Assembly (NCBI GenBank): GCA_040752975.1 | Contig: JBFMHF010000013.1 | Span: forward strand, 14,942 to 78,941 | Length of the DNA stretch: 64,000 nt | Source of the DNA: JADLDB01 sp040752975 | Lineage (GTDB): Bacteria; Myxococcota; Myxococcia; Myxococcales; Myxococcaceae | Reading direction: 5' to 3' | Part shown: piece after piece, positions 46,823 to 54,936 of the stretch | How positions within the stretch are numbered: the stretch's first letter is position 1 | How the letters are laid out: the number at the start of each line of letters is the position of its first letter | Notes under the pieces: model-generated | What the model was told of the DNA's origin: nothing | The model's input: only the letters and a program-made list of their open reading frames with translations | Database searches by the model: none | Position numbers and translations under genes: made by a program

Positions 46823-47929
46823 TCAGCTTCCGGGTGGGGGCGAGGGCGGCGGCTCTTCCTCCGCGCGCGCCTCGGCCAGCAACAACTCCTTCATCCGCTG
46901 CAGGCTGGCGCGGGTCTGCTCCACGAAGGGGCTGGACGAGCCGATCCGCTCCGCCGCTTCCAGCGTGCGCTCGTAGACGGTGATGGCCTTGGAGATCAGC
47001 ACGCGGATCTTCTTGCGCAGCTCGGCCCGGTAGACCTCCTTCTCGGCGTCCGCCAGCTCGCTGGGCGCAGGCGCGTGGATCATGTGCTCGTACATGTTCT
47101 CGTACAGCCCTCCGATGCGCTGGCCCGCCGCCGTGGCCCAGTAGCCGTTGCCGATGCGAATGGCGCGCAGGTAGTGGCCCTGTGACGACAGGAGGAGCTC
47201 GGACTTGTACTCGAGATCCTCGGCCAGCTTGTCCGTGTTCTTGTTCCCGTCGAGCTCGATGGACTCGTAGTGCAGCCGGAACACCTCCCCGAGGAAGAAC
47301 TGGGCCTGGGCCGGGAAGTAGTCGTCGACCAGGTCCCGGTCCGGCAACGCGTTCCACGTCGCCAGCACTCCGCGGAAGGTGGCCTCCGCGACGTCCGTCT
47401 GGCCCATCTCCAGCTCACACACGCCCTGCTGCACCCGCGCCTCGATGCGGCGATCGATCGGGAGATCCTCCCGCGCTGCGATCACCTTCAGCACCTCGAT
47501 CGCTTCCGGGTAGCGGTCGGAGTGGTACAGCGTCTCGGCCACCCGGTAGGAGGCGTCGAGCGCGTCGCCGGTGCCCTTTGCCGGATCGGCCAGCGCGGTG
47601 AAGCGCACCCACGCCTCGTCCCAGGCCTTCAGCTTCTCGAGGGAGAGGCCGGCGTTGTAGAGCGCGGCGCGGTAGTGCGGGCTCTGCGGGTGGAAGTCAC
47701 AGATGCGCCCGAAGTAGCGGGCCGCCTGTGCGTAGTCCTCGGCGGCGAAGAAGCTGGTGGCCGCGGCGAACAACTCCTCGTCGTTCAGCTTGTTCAGCTC
47801 GAGGTCGCCGGTGATCAGCACTTCGTCGAAGTCCACGCGCTGCATGTCGCCCGAGCCGCGCGTGTGGGCGCAGCCCAACAGAGACGAGAAGGCCAGCAGC
47901 GAGAGGGAGGCGGTCAGGAGTCGGTGCAT
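46823..47929 (-). CDS. TPR-containing lipoprotein
   Basis: 368 aa from ATG 47929. MHRLLTASLSLLAFSSLLGC is a lipoprotein signal with lipobox LLGC. TPR-like repeats follow: AAATSFFAAEDYAQAARYFG, PHYRAALYNAGLSLEKLKAW and LYHSDRYPEAIEVLKVI. The C-terminal third is helical with a charged Pro-rich tail. It resembles envelope TPR lipoproteins of myxobacteria, some of which belong to gliding-motility machinery, but nothing here proves that role. Possible operon with the M48 peptidase downstream. Confidence 0.75.
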   Translation of the reverse strand: MHRLLTASLSLLAFSSLLGCAHTRGSGDMQRVDFDEVLITGDLELNKLNDEELFAAATSFFAAEDYAQAARYFGRICDFHPQSPHYRAALYNAGLSLEKLKAWDEAWVRFTALADPAKGTGDALDASYRVAETLYHSDRYPEAIEVLKVIAAREDLPIDRRIEARVQQGVCELEMGQTDVAEATFRGVLATWNALPDRDLVDDYFPAQAQFFLGEVFRLHYESIELDGNKNTDKLAEDLEYKSELLLSSQGHYLRAIRIGNGYWATAAGQRIGGLYENMYEHMIHAPAPSELADAEKEVYRAELRKKIRVLISKAITVYERTLEAAERIGSSSPFVEQTRASLQRMKELLLAEARAEEEPPPSPPPGS

Positions 47930-48014
47930 GGAGGCGCGGTCGCTCGATCGAAGGGGTGGTTTCAGCATCGACAGCCTGCTTCCACCGCGGGTTCCAGCAT
48001 CAAGACGCGCCAGT

Positions 48015-49145
48015 CTAACGCGCGGCCACCGCCGCTTCGAGCCGGGTGTCCCCCCACAACCACCGGGACGTCTCGAAGAGGCTGGCGAGATCGTGCACGT
48101 CCGCCTCGAAGCGGGGCACGAGGACCAGAGGCGTGGGCGCACAGGCTTCGGCCAACCGCGCAATTCCACGCGCGTCCTGGCGGGCCAGGTGATCGTTCTC
48201 CTTCAGCGTTCGCTCGAAGGCCGGTTGGAGCGATGGAGGGAGACGTGCCACCTCTGCCCACAAGGAGTCGGGCACCGGGGCGTGGACGCGGTTCACCACC
48301 ACGGCGGCGACGCGCATCTTGTTCTGCTGGAGGAGGGTGTGGAAGTAGACCGCCTCGTCGAGCCGATCGGGCATGGGGCCGGTGACGAGCACGAAGGAGG
48401 TGGAGTCGGCCTCCAGCAGCGACCGCGTCTGGTGGGCGCGTTCGCGGAAGCCCTCGTTGAGGCCGCTCATGTTCAGCATGAAGTCGGCCAGCGCCTGGAG
48501 CGTCTCGGTGCCGGTGAAGCGGGCGATCGTCTTGGCGACGTAGCTGCCGCCGAGGTTGAAGAGCTTGAGGCCGAACTTTCCGGCGGCCAGCGCGGGGGTG
48601 AGCAGCCACTTCGCCGCCTCGTTGTCGAGGAAGTCGAGGATCCGGTTGGGCGCGTCGAGGAAGTCCAGCGCGTGCGCGGTGGGCGGCGTGTCGAGGACAA
48701 TGAGGCTCGCCGAGGACGTCGCGCGCAGCTCGCACAGCTTCTCCATCGCCACGTATTCCTGGCTGCCAGCCAGCGCGGTGGACAACGACTGGTAGAAGCG
48801 GTTGTTCAGGATCTTCTCGCGCTTGTCCGGTGGGGCGCGCTGCTCGATCACCTCGTCCCAGGTGCGCTTCATGTCCAACATCATCGCGTCCATCGGGGCG
48901 CGGGGAGCCAGCCCGGCGCGGGCGAACACCGGATCGCCGATGCGCGTCACCTGGTTCCCCAACGCCTCGAGGCCCAGGGCGTTGGCGAGCCGCTTCGCTG
49001 GGTCGATGGTGCAGACGAGGGAGGCCTTCCCTTCCATCGCCGCGCGGAGCGCCAGGGTGGCCGCGACGGTCGTCTTCCCCACACCTCCCGAACCGACGGT
49101 GATCAACACCGAGCTCGACTCGAGCGCCTGACGCAGGGGGCTCAC
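48015..49145 (-). CDS. ArsA/GET3-family ATPase (second of a pair)
   Basis: 376 aa. GTG 49145 overlaps the stop of the first ArsA gene (GTGA), which fixes the start and shows coupling. P-loop GSGGVGKTT near residue 19, switch I DPAKRLANALG, and switch II region VLDTPPTAHALDFLDAP. ArsA/GET3 ATPases dimerise through signature Lys/P-loop motifs. There is no arsenite-type cysteine cluster that I can see and no arsB or arsR nearby, so arsenic export is unlikely. Tandem ArsA-like genes are common in Myxococcota and Actinobacteria, with unknown cargo. Heterodimer with its neighbour is the simplest model (inference). Confidence 0.85.
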   Translation of the reverse strand: MSPLRQALESSSVLITVGSGGVGKTTVAATLALRAAMEGKASLVCTIDPAKRLANALGLEALGNQVTRIGDPVFARAGLAPRAPMDAMMLDMKRTWDEVIEQRAPPDKREKILNNRFYQSLSTALAGSQEYVAMEKLCELRATSSASLIVLDTPPTAHALDFLDAPNRILDFLDNEAAKWLLTPALAAGKFGLKLFNLGGSYVAKTIARFTGTETLQALADFMLNMSGLNEGFRERAHQTRSLLEADSTSFVLVTGPMPDRLDEAVYFHTLLQQNKMRVAAVVVNRVHAPVPDSLWAEVARLPPSLQPAFERTLKENDHLARQDARGIARLAEACAPTPLVLVPRFEADVHDLASLFETSRWLWGDTRLEAAVAAR

Positions 49146-50086
49146 GACGGGGCTCCGTTGAGGCGCTTCGCGATGTCCTCGATCGCGGCCTTGCCGAACT
49201 CGGGCAGGTACAGTCGGGGCACGGTGAGCACGGGCAACCCGAGGGTCGCCAGCCGCTCCTTCGCCGTGTGTGAGAGCTGGGCCCGGACCTCGTGCGAGCG
49301 CGCGACCTCCTTCAGGGAAGGAGCCACGTCCATGGGAACCGAGCCCTCGCCGAAGCGGTGGTCGATGAAGCCGTTCAGCACCACGAGGCGCGGGTGCATC
49401 TTCACCCGCTTCGCGAGCGCCTCGTGCAGCTCGAGCGTCTCGTTGACGGGCAGCTCCTCCGGCAGCGACACCAGGACCACCGCGGAGGTGGCGCGATCCA
49501 CCAGCGAGTCGCGCATCCACGTCACCTCGCTGGCCATCGCGCCGGGGGGAATGGTGTCCAGCAGCACCTGCGGCACCGAGAGGAAGGTGATGGCGTGGCC
49601 GGTCGCCGGGGCGTCGACGATGATCTGATCGAAGCGGGGCGAGCCGTCGGGGCGCTTCTCCTTCAGGTGGAAGAGGATCTTCCCGAGCAGCACCAGCTCC
49701 TGCAGCGACGGGATGAAGCGCAGGAAGTAGCGCACCAGGCGGTTCTCGAAGACCGCGTTGTAGATGCTCTCGAACTTGAGGATCATCAGCGCGTACTCGC
49801 GCATCGCCTCCTGGGGACGCGCGTTCACGCACCACAGGTTCTCGTCCACCGCCGTCACCTCGGGGCCGACGGGCGTCTTCCCCAGCAGGGCGGTGACGCG
49901 CTCCTGGGTGTTGACCTCGCAGATCAACGTGCGGCGACCGGCGCGGGCGCTCTTGAGGCCCAGGGCGGCGGACAGGGTGGTCTTCCCCACGCCTCCCTTT
50001 CCGGTCACCACGATGAGGCGCTTGTCGTCGAGTTCCGCAACCACGAGCGGCTGCACATTGACACGGCGCGGATGCGAACGCAGCAT
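49142..50086 (-). CDS. ArsA/GET3-family ATPase (first of a pair)
   Basis: 314 aa if started at ATG 50086. GTG 50056 is a likely alternative, because ATG 50086 would leave only eight bases to the divergent gene at 50095. P-loop GKGGVGKTT with the deviant Walker A Lys, switch region VDAPATGHAITFLSVP, and CEVNTQERVTALLG after strand 2. It lacks obvious metal-binding cysteines. Overlaps the second ArsA gene by four bases. It may form a membrane-targeting or chaperone ATPase together with that partner. Confidence 0.85.
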   Translation of the reverse strand: MLRSHPRRVNVQPLVVAELDDKRLIVVTGKGGVGKTTLSAALGLKSARAGRRTLICEVNTQERVTALLGKTPVGPEVTAVDENLWCVNARPQEAMREYALMILKFESIYNAVFENRLVRYFLRFIPSLQELVLLGKILFHLKEKRPDGSPRFDQIIVDAPATGHAITFLSVPQVLLDTIPPGAMASEVTWMRDSLVDRATSAVVLVSLPEELPVNETLELHEALAKRVKMHPRLVVLNGFIDHRFGEGSVPMDVAPSLKEVARSHEVRAQLSHTAKERLATLGLPVLTVPRLYLPEFGKAAIEDIAKRLNGAPS

Positions 50087-50094
50087 CCGCCGCC

Positions 50095-50394
50095 ATGCTC
50101 AAGAACAACCCCGTGATGAAGAGGCTGGTCGCCACCGGCGAAGAGCGAATCGGAAAGCTGGTGCAGCAGCTCATGTCCAACGAGAAGTTCGTCGCCGGGA
50201 TCCAGACGATCGTCTCGCGCGGGCTGTCGGCCAAGGGCACCCTCGACAAGTCGATCCGCACGGCGCTGTCGGCGATGAACCTGCCTTCCACGGGAGATCT
50301 CGAGTCGCTGCGCGAGAAGATGGATGAGCTGGAGAAGCTGCTCAGCCAGATCGAGAGCAAGGTGGATCGCCTGGGTGATTCCCGGAAGGCGTAA
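50095..50394 (+). CDS. Small helical, coiled-coil protein (possible phasin-like)
   Basis: 99 aa. An amphipathic helical N-terminal two thirds (KLVQQLMSNEKFVAGIQTIV) is followed by a C-terminal coiled coil (LREKMDELEKLLSQIESKV). No signal peptide, membrane helix or cysteine. Its TAA directly abuts the GTG of the ParA-like gene, so the two are co-translated. Size and helix pattern recall phasins or PHA-granule adaptor proteins, and phaR is close by on the opposite strand. Not a recognised family; it could instead be the partner or cargo adaptor of the ParA-like ATPase. Confidence 0.65.
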   Translation: MLKNNPVMKRLVATGEERIGKLVQQLMSNEKFVAGIQTIVSRGLSAKGTLDKSIRTALSAMNLPSTGDLESLREKMDELEKLLSQIESKVDRLGDSRKA

Positions 50395-51162
50395 GTGACG
50401 CGGCGGATCGCCTTCATCAACGAGAAGGGAGGGGTGGGGAAGACCACCCTGGCGGTGAACGTCGCCGCATTCCTCGCCAGCAAGCAGAGCCGGCGGGTGC
50501 TGCTGGTCGATCTCGACACGCAGGGCCACGCGGGGAAGTCGCTGGGCGTCGACGTGCGCGCGGTGTCGCCCAACGTGTTCCACCTGCTCACGGACGAGGC
50601 GATCAGCCCCGACGAGGTGGTGCGGCGCACCGGGATCGCCGGGCTGGACGTCATCCCCAGCTGGAAGGAGATGGCCGACTTCCCCACGCGCGCCGCCGCG
50701 GATCCGGATCGCGCGCTGAGGCTCCGGCGCGCCCTGGCGGGGTTGGAAGGCCGCTACGACGTGATGGTGCTGGACGCGCCGCCCTCGCTGGGCCTCACCA
50801 CCACCAACGTGCTGCTGGCCGCGGAGGAGGTCGTCATTCCCGTGGCCACCACCTACCTCGCGCTCGATGGCTGCGCGGAGATGAGCGACACGGTGACGCG
50901 GGTGGCCGCCGACTACGGGCACGCGACGTTGCGGGTGACGCAGGTGGTGCCGACGCTGTACCGCAAGACACAGCTGGCCGACGAGGTGGTGGCGACGCTG
51001 GAGCGCTACTTCCCGCGGCGCGTGTCTGAGCCGATGACGCTCAACGTCGCCATCGACGAGGCGCAGAGCCACGGCAAGACGATCTGGGAGTACGCGCCCT
51101 GGAGCCGCGGCGCCACCATCCTCCAGAGGGTGGCCGAGGCCATCGAGCGCGCCGGGCGCTGA
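50395..51162 (+). CDS. ParA/MinD-like ATPase
   Basis: 255 aa. GTG start immediately after the previous stop. Deviant Walker A NEKGGVGKTT at the N-terminus, DLDTQGHAGKSLGV switch, Walker B-like VMVLDAPPSLGL and the conserved VPTLYRKTQL region place it in the ParA/Soj group. No ParB gene or parS site is visible, so it is probably an orphan ParA that positions cargo such as granules or protein clusters rather than the chromosome. It converges on phaR with three bases between stops. Confidence 0.9.
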   Translation: MTRRIAFINEKGGVGKTTLAVNVAAFLASKQSRRVLLVDLDTQGHAGKSLGVDVRAVSPNVFHLLTDEAISPDEVVRRTGIAGLDVIPSWKEMADFPTRAAADPDRALRLRRALAGLEGRYDVMVLDAPPSLGLTTTNVLLAAEEVVIPVATTYLALDGCAEMSDTVTRVAADYGHATLRVTQVVPTLYRKTQLADEVVATLERYFPRRVSEPMTLNVAIDEAQSHGKTIWEYAPWSRGATILQRVAEAIERAGR

Positions 51163-51165
51163 CGG

Positions 51166-51741
51166 CTACTTCTTCTTCTGCTCCAGCTCGGAGATGCGCT
51201 GCTCGAGCTCGCTGATCCGCTTGACCAGCGTGTCGAGGTCGCGCCCCAACGCGGGCAGGTTGCCCAGCACCCCTTCGATGGTCGCCTTGACCCGCTCGTC
51301 CACACGGGCCTGCCACGCCTCGAGGGCCTTCTGGGACTGCTGCAGCAACGCGGCTGGCGTCAGCTCGGGAGACTCCGGGTCCCGGCCGAGCAGCTTGTCG
51401 ATGCGCTGCCCGGCCTCCTGCTTGAGCGCGTCGACGCGTGGGCTGACCTGCGTGGAGATGAAGTCGGTGATGGAGTCGCCCGGGCGGCGGATGATCTCCC
51501 GCAGCACGGACAGCGGCATCTGGTTCTTCTTCTTCTCCTCCTCGAAGACGATCTGCGCCAACGTGACCGAGGTGAGATCCTCCTTGGTCCGGTTGTCGAC
51601 GATCTTGACCTCGATCCCCTGCTTCACCATCTCGGCGATCTCATCGAGGGTGACGTAGCGGCTCTCGACGGTGTCGTAGAGCTTGCGGTTGGTGTACCGC
51701 TTGATCACCTTCGGCTCGCGCGTGGCTTCGGGTTCGCTCAT
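51166..51741 (-). CDS. phaR: Polyhydroxyalkanoate synthesis regulator PhaR
   Basis: 191 aa from ATG 51741; the frame is open upstream but that part is unlike the family. The N-terminal 65 residues are the PHB/PHA accumulation regulator DNA-binding domain: KVIKRYTNRKLYDTVES, RYVTLDEIAEMVKQG and KIVDNRTKEDLTSVTLAQI. A PHB-binding-type segment follows (VFEEEKKKNQMPLSVLREII). The C-terminus is a long coiled coil ending in SELEQRISELEQKKK. PhaR represses phasin genes until it is titrated by nascent granules. Its presence suggests PHA storage. Confidence 0.92.
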   Translation of the reverse strand: MSEPEATREPKVIKRYTNRKLYDTVESRYVTLDEIAEMVKQGIEVKIVDNRTKEDLTSVTLAQIVFEEEKKKNQMPLSVLREIIRRPGDSITDFISTQVSPRVDALKQEAGQRIDKLLGRDPESPELTPAALLQQSQKALEAWQARVDERVKATIEGVLGNLPALGRDLDTLVKRISELEQRISELEQKKK

Positions 51742-51849
51742 GAAAGGCCCTGGGTTGACGCAGTGCGTCCCGCGAATAGCACCGCCATGACGCAGCGGGC
51801 AAGCGGCAGCGTACCGCAACCTACACCCGGAAAAACGCGGGACAGGACG

Positions 51850-51855
51850 TATACT
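51850..51855 (+). promoter_or_regulatory. Candidate -10 box TATACT
   Basis: One mismatch from TATAAT, 32 bases before the start of the zinc-ribbon gene and standing out in very GC-rich DNA. No good -35 hexamer at 16-18 bases. Transcription would start near 51862, leaving a leader of about 25 bases. Confidence 0.35.
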
Positions 51856-51886
51856 TGCCCCGCGCCGCGGCGGCGGTGTGGCCGAC

Positions 51887-53869
51887 ATGATCGTCAAGTG
51901 CGAGCAGTGCCAGACCCGGTTCAAGATCCCGGACGACAAGGTCACGGACAAGGGAGTCAAGGTCCGGTGCACCAAGTGCGGGAATACCTTCCGGGTGGGG
52001 AAGGACGGGGCCCCCATTGGCGCGGCGGTGGGGGCGCCCGGCAGCCCGGCCACGCAGACGTTCCCTGCGGTGCCGCCGGTGGCCTCGTCGCCCAGCAAGC
52101 CGGCGATGGCGGGGAAGTCCATTCAGATCAGCGGTGAGCCCGATCCCTTCTCGGCCTTCGGGTTGCCACCGGCGGTGCCGGATCCGGAGGCGACGAGGCC
52201 AGGCGTCTTCGTCCTCGGGTTGGAGGCATCACGGGTGCCCGACATAGGGGCGCCGCCCATCCCTCCGCAGGCGCCGACGACGACACCGTCCGCGGGCTCG
52301 GCCTTCGACTTCTCCAGCCTCGCGCCGCCCGTTCCGCCGGTGCAGCCTCCGGCGGCGACGCCCGGTCCGCGACCCGTCCCGCGGACGTCCGCGCCCACCG
52401 CCCGGGTTCCGGCCACCGCGGCGCCCCCTCCCGCGCAGCCGGCGCCCTTCGATTTTTCGGCGCTGGTGCCCAGTGGCCCCGCGCCCTCGGCGGAGCCCGC
52501 GCCCTTCGACTTCTCGGCGATCGGCACACAGAAGGGATCGCCCGCGGCGGCGTCCACTTCCGCCTTCGACTTCTCGTCCCTCGGGCCTGCGGCCGCGAAT
52601 ACCCCGGCGACGGTGACGCAACGCCAGCCCGTCGGCCCTCCGCCTCCAGCGGACTCGACGCCCGCCTTCGACTTCTCCGGGCTGGGCACTCCGCCGCCGC
52701 CCGCCGGACAGGCGCCAGCCTACCCGCCGTCGAGCCCAGGCCTGCGCATTCCAACCGGCTCGCAGCCCGGCGTGCGCTCTCCGATGGCGGCGCCCACCCA
52801 GCCCGGAGCGCCGGCGGCCACCACCGCGACGCGGCCTGCGATTCCTGGCGGCTCCCAGCCCCGGGCCGCGAACCCCCTGCCGGCCACGCAGCCAGCGGTG
52901 CCCGCCTTCGTGCCCGGCCAGTCGTCTGAGACCCAGCCTGCGGCGGCGATGCCTTCGTGGACGACGGGCAACAACCCCGCGGTGAAGCCACAGTCGAGCG
53001 CGCCGATGTCCTTCGACGTGGACGTCTCGGAGCCCAGCGCGGCGAAGACGGAGGCCTTGCCCGCGCTCTTCGGAGGAAGCCCCTCGGCCGCCGACGACTT
53101 CTTCGGCGGGCAGATGGCGAAGGAGGAGCCGCGCGCGGCGCTGCCCGACGACATCACTGGAGAGGCGGCGAAGAACGCGCTGTTCGACATGGCGGCGGCG
53201 CTGCCGGCGGCCCCGCCCGAAGAGCCCACGGTGACGGAGCCTTCCGCAGAGCGAACGCCGGCGGCTGCGCCCCAGCAGGTGGTGGCCCGTCCCCCGCCGC
53301 CGGCAGAGGCGCCGCGCCGCCGGCGCACGGTCCTGGGCATCTTCGTCAACGTGGTGATCGCCGCCGTGCTGGTGATGGCCCTGGTGGTGGTGGGCTCGGC
53401 GTACCTCAATGAGGGCAAGGTCACCGCGGATACGCTGTCGTGGGAACACCTCAAGTCGGCGCTGGCGCCCAGCACCGACTTCGTGACGGGGGACATCTCC
53501 AATGGGCTGTACGACACGAAGGCGGGCAAGCCGCTCTTCTTCGTCCGCGGAGAGGTGACGAACCGGGGCGCCGCCGCGGTGCGCCTGATGGTGCGCGCCG
53601 AGCTGCTGGAAGGCGACACGCTGGTGCGGGACGCGGAGTCGGCGGCGGGCGTTCCGGCGTCGCCGGAAGAGCTGTACCTGGTGGCGACGGCGGAGGACCT
53701 CGAGGCGCTCAACGCGCGCGTCGCGCAGCGCTCGCCGGTGGTGGAGCCGGGCGCGACGGTGCCCTTCCTCGTCACCTTCTTCGAGTATCCGCCCGATCTG
53801 AAGGGCTTCCGCGTGCGCGTCTCCGCCCGGCCGAACAGCAGCCCGTCGACGGCGACGCGGCAGCCGTGA
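51887..53869 (+). CDS. MJ0042-type zinc-ribbon membrane protein with FDFS repeats and DUF3426-like domain
   Basis: 660 aa from ATG 51887 (GTG 51878 also in frame). The first 45 residues are an MJ0042 zinc ribbon: CEQCQTRFKIP and CTKCGNTF supply two CxxC pairs. About 430 residues of Pro/Ala-rich disordered sequence follow, carrying five short repeats of the type F-D-F-S-x-L/I. One transmembrane helix lies near 485-505 (NVVIAAVLVMALVVVGSAY). The C-terminal ~150 residues are a DUF3426-like beta domain (KPLFFVRGEVTNRGAAAVRL, LKGFRVRVSARPNS). The zinc ribbon should be cytoplasmic and DUF3426 periplasmic. It overlaps the next gene by GTGA. Function unknown; related proteins serve in regulation and predatory signalling. 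Confidence 0.8.
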   Translation: MIVKCEQCQTRFKIPDDKVTDKGVKVRCTKCGNTFRVGKDGAPIGAAVGAPGSPATQTFPAVPPVASSPSKPAMAGKSIQISGEPDPFSAFGLPPAVPDPEATRPGVFVLGLEASRVPDIGAPPIPPQAPTTTPSAGSAFDFSSLAPPVPPVQPPAATPGPRPVPRTSAPTARVPATAAPPPAQPAPFDFSALVPSGPAPSAEPAPFDFSAIGTQKGSPAAASTSAFDFSSLGPAAANTPATVTQRQPVGPPPPADSTPAFDFSGLGTPPPPAGQAPAYPPSSPGLRIPTGSQPGVRSPMAAPTQPGAPAATTATRPAIPGGSQPRAANPLPATQPAVPAFVPGQSSETQPAAAMPSWTTGNNPAVKPQSSAPMSFDVDVSEPSAAKTEALPALFGGSPSAADDFFGGQMAKEEPRAALPDDITGEAAKNALFDMAAALPAAPPEEPTVTEPSAERTPAAAPQQVVARPPPPAEAPRRRRTVLGIFVNVVIAAVLVMALVVVGSAYLNEGKVTADTLSWEHLKSALAPSTDFVTGDISNGLYDTKAGKPLFFVRGEVTNRGAAAVRLMVRAELLEGDTLVRDAESAAGVPASPEELYLVATAEDLEALNARVAQRSPVVEPGATVPFLVTFFEYPPDLKGFRVRVSARPNSSPSTATRQP

Positions 53870-54618
53870 GCCAGGCGCCTGAGCGCGTCCGCCCGCTGCT
53901 CAAGCGGCTGGCGGCGCTGTCGGGTGGGCCGCTGGTCCGGCGGCGCGCCGCGGCGCGGGCCCTGGGAGAGGTCAGCGAGACCGAGGCGACGCGGCTCTTG
54001 TCGGAGCTGCTGGTGCTGGCGGCGGCGCGCGACGAGGAGGCGCTCGAGCTGCTCCCGGCTTTCCTCCACGCGCTGGCGGAAGACGCGGATCTCATTCCCC
54101 ACCTGGAGACGCTGCAGCGGGTGGCGGGTCTGCACCAACAGGGCGAAGTGGAGCTCTTGTTCGCCGAAGGTGAGGCGGTGCGCGAGTACCACGTCGACGC
54201 GGCGGCGCGCGCCGACGCGAGGCTCTTCACCCTGCCGCTGGGGGTGCTCAAGACGCGGGCCCGGCTGACGAAGAACCCCGACGAGCTGTCACGCCTCGCC
54301 GTGGCGTCGAACCCGGCGGTCGTTCGGGAGGTGTTGAGGAACTCGCGCCTCACCGAGGAGCTGGTGGTGCGGATCGCCGCCCGCCGGCCTGCGCGGCCCG
54401 AGCCGCTGGTGGAGATCTGGCGCTCGACGCGGTGGTCCGTGCGCCCGGCGGTGCGGCGGGCGCTGGTATTCAACCCCTACCTCCCGCCGGAGGTGGGGGT
54501 GAAGATCGTCCCCTTGCTGGCGCGAGCGGATCTGACGCTCCTGGTGGAGAGCACCGGCCTTCATGCGTCGTTGCGCGAGCTGGCCGCCACGCTGCTGGAG
54601 ACGGTGGAGCCGGGCTGA
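53866..54618 (+). CDS. Alpha-helical (HEAT-like) repeat protein
   Basis: 250 aa. GTG 53866 overlaps the stop of the zinc-ribbon gene. The whole protein is helical with repeating ~35-residue pairs of helices rich in Leu/Ala/Arg (RLAALSGGPLVRRRAAARALG, ELSRLAVASNPAVVREVLRN, IWRSTRWSVRPAVRRALVFNP). The VxxAVAxNP-style units recall leucine-rich variant or HEAT-like repeats. No signal peptide, so it is cytoplasmic and may bind the cytoplasmic portion of its coupled neighbour (inference). Confidence 0.7.
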   Translation: MSQAPERVRPLLKRLAALSGGPLVRRRAAARALGEVSETEATRLLSELLVLAAARDEEALELLPAFLHALAEDADLIPHLETLQRVAGLHQQGEVELLFAEGEAVREYHVDAAARADARLFTLPLGVLKTRARLTKNPDELSRLAVASNPAVVREVLRNSRLTEELVVRIAARRPARPEPLVEIWRSTRWSVRPAVRRALVFNPYLPPEVGVKIVPLLARADLTLLVESTGLHASLRELAATLLETVEPG

Positions 54619-54627
54619 GCGCTCAGC
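54614..54627. terminator. Palindrome overlapping both stop codons
   Basis: GCTGAGCGCTCAGC is a perfect 14-base palindrome containing the TGA of the helical-repeat gene and, on the other strand, the TGA of tatA. It is short for a terminator and has no T-run. It could act weakly in both directions or be incidental. Confidence 0.25.
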
Positions 54628-54859
54628 TCTTCCCGCCGGGCTTCCCGTTCGCCTGGGCGTCGATCACCTGCGCATCCTCCGAGGCGCGCTCCAGCCTCTT
54701 CGGCGTGACGTCGACCAGGTCCTCGCCCTTCGAGGCCTTCTTGAAGGAGTAGACGAACCTGCCCAGGGCGTTGCCGAGCGAGCTCATCCTCGAGGCGGAG
54801 AAGATGATCACGGCGACGACGACGAGGGTGATGATCTCTCCGGTGCCGCACGAGCCCAT
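54623..54859 (-). CDS. tatA: Twin-arginine translocase subunit TatA/E-type
   Basis: 78 aa from ATG 54859; the frame upstream is open but not family-like. Classic TatA layout: one N-terminal transmembrane helix (EIITLVVVAVIIFSASR), the hinge where most TatA have F-G (here F-S), an amphipathic helix (MSSLGNALGRFVYSFKKA) and an acidic tail. TatA multimers form the pore for folded proteins with RR signal peptides. tatB and tatC are not in the window, so it is an isolated copy. The missing hinge Gly and an extra Cys-Gly at the start are unusual. Confidence 0.85.
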   Translation of the reverse strand: MGSCGTGEIITLVVVAVIIFSASRMSSLGNALGRFVYSFKKASKGEDLVDVTPKRLERASEDAQVIDAQANGKPGGKS

Positions 54860-54936
54860 GCCGCACCTATGCCACGGCGCTTTGGGGCCGCGCAACTTGA
54901 CGGAGGCGGGGGCGGCTCGTAGCAACGCGCTTCCCC

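Noticed and set aside
48015..50086. Arsenic-resistance operon
   Set aside because: No arsR, arsB, arsC or metal-binding cysteines; the ATPases belong to the ArsA family only by fold.
48015..50687. Very long minus-strand reading frame spanning both ArsA regions and beyond
   Set aside because: The upstream part reads through the first ArsA gene and the ParA gene in a shifted frame; the coding part starts at GTG 49145, where the stop overlap and the family N-terminus agree.
50395..51162. Chromosome partition parA
   Set aside because: No parB or parS-like inverted repeat nearby, and the neighbours are PHA-related.
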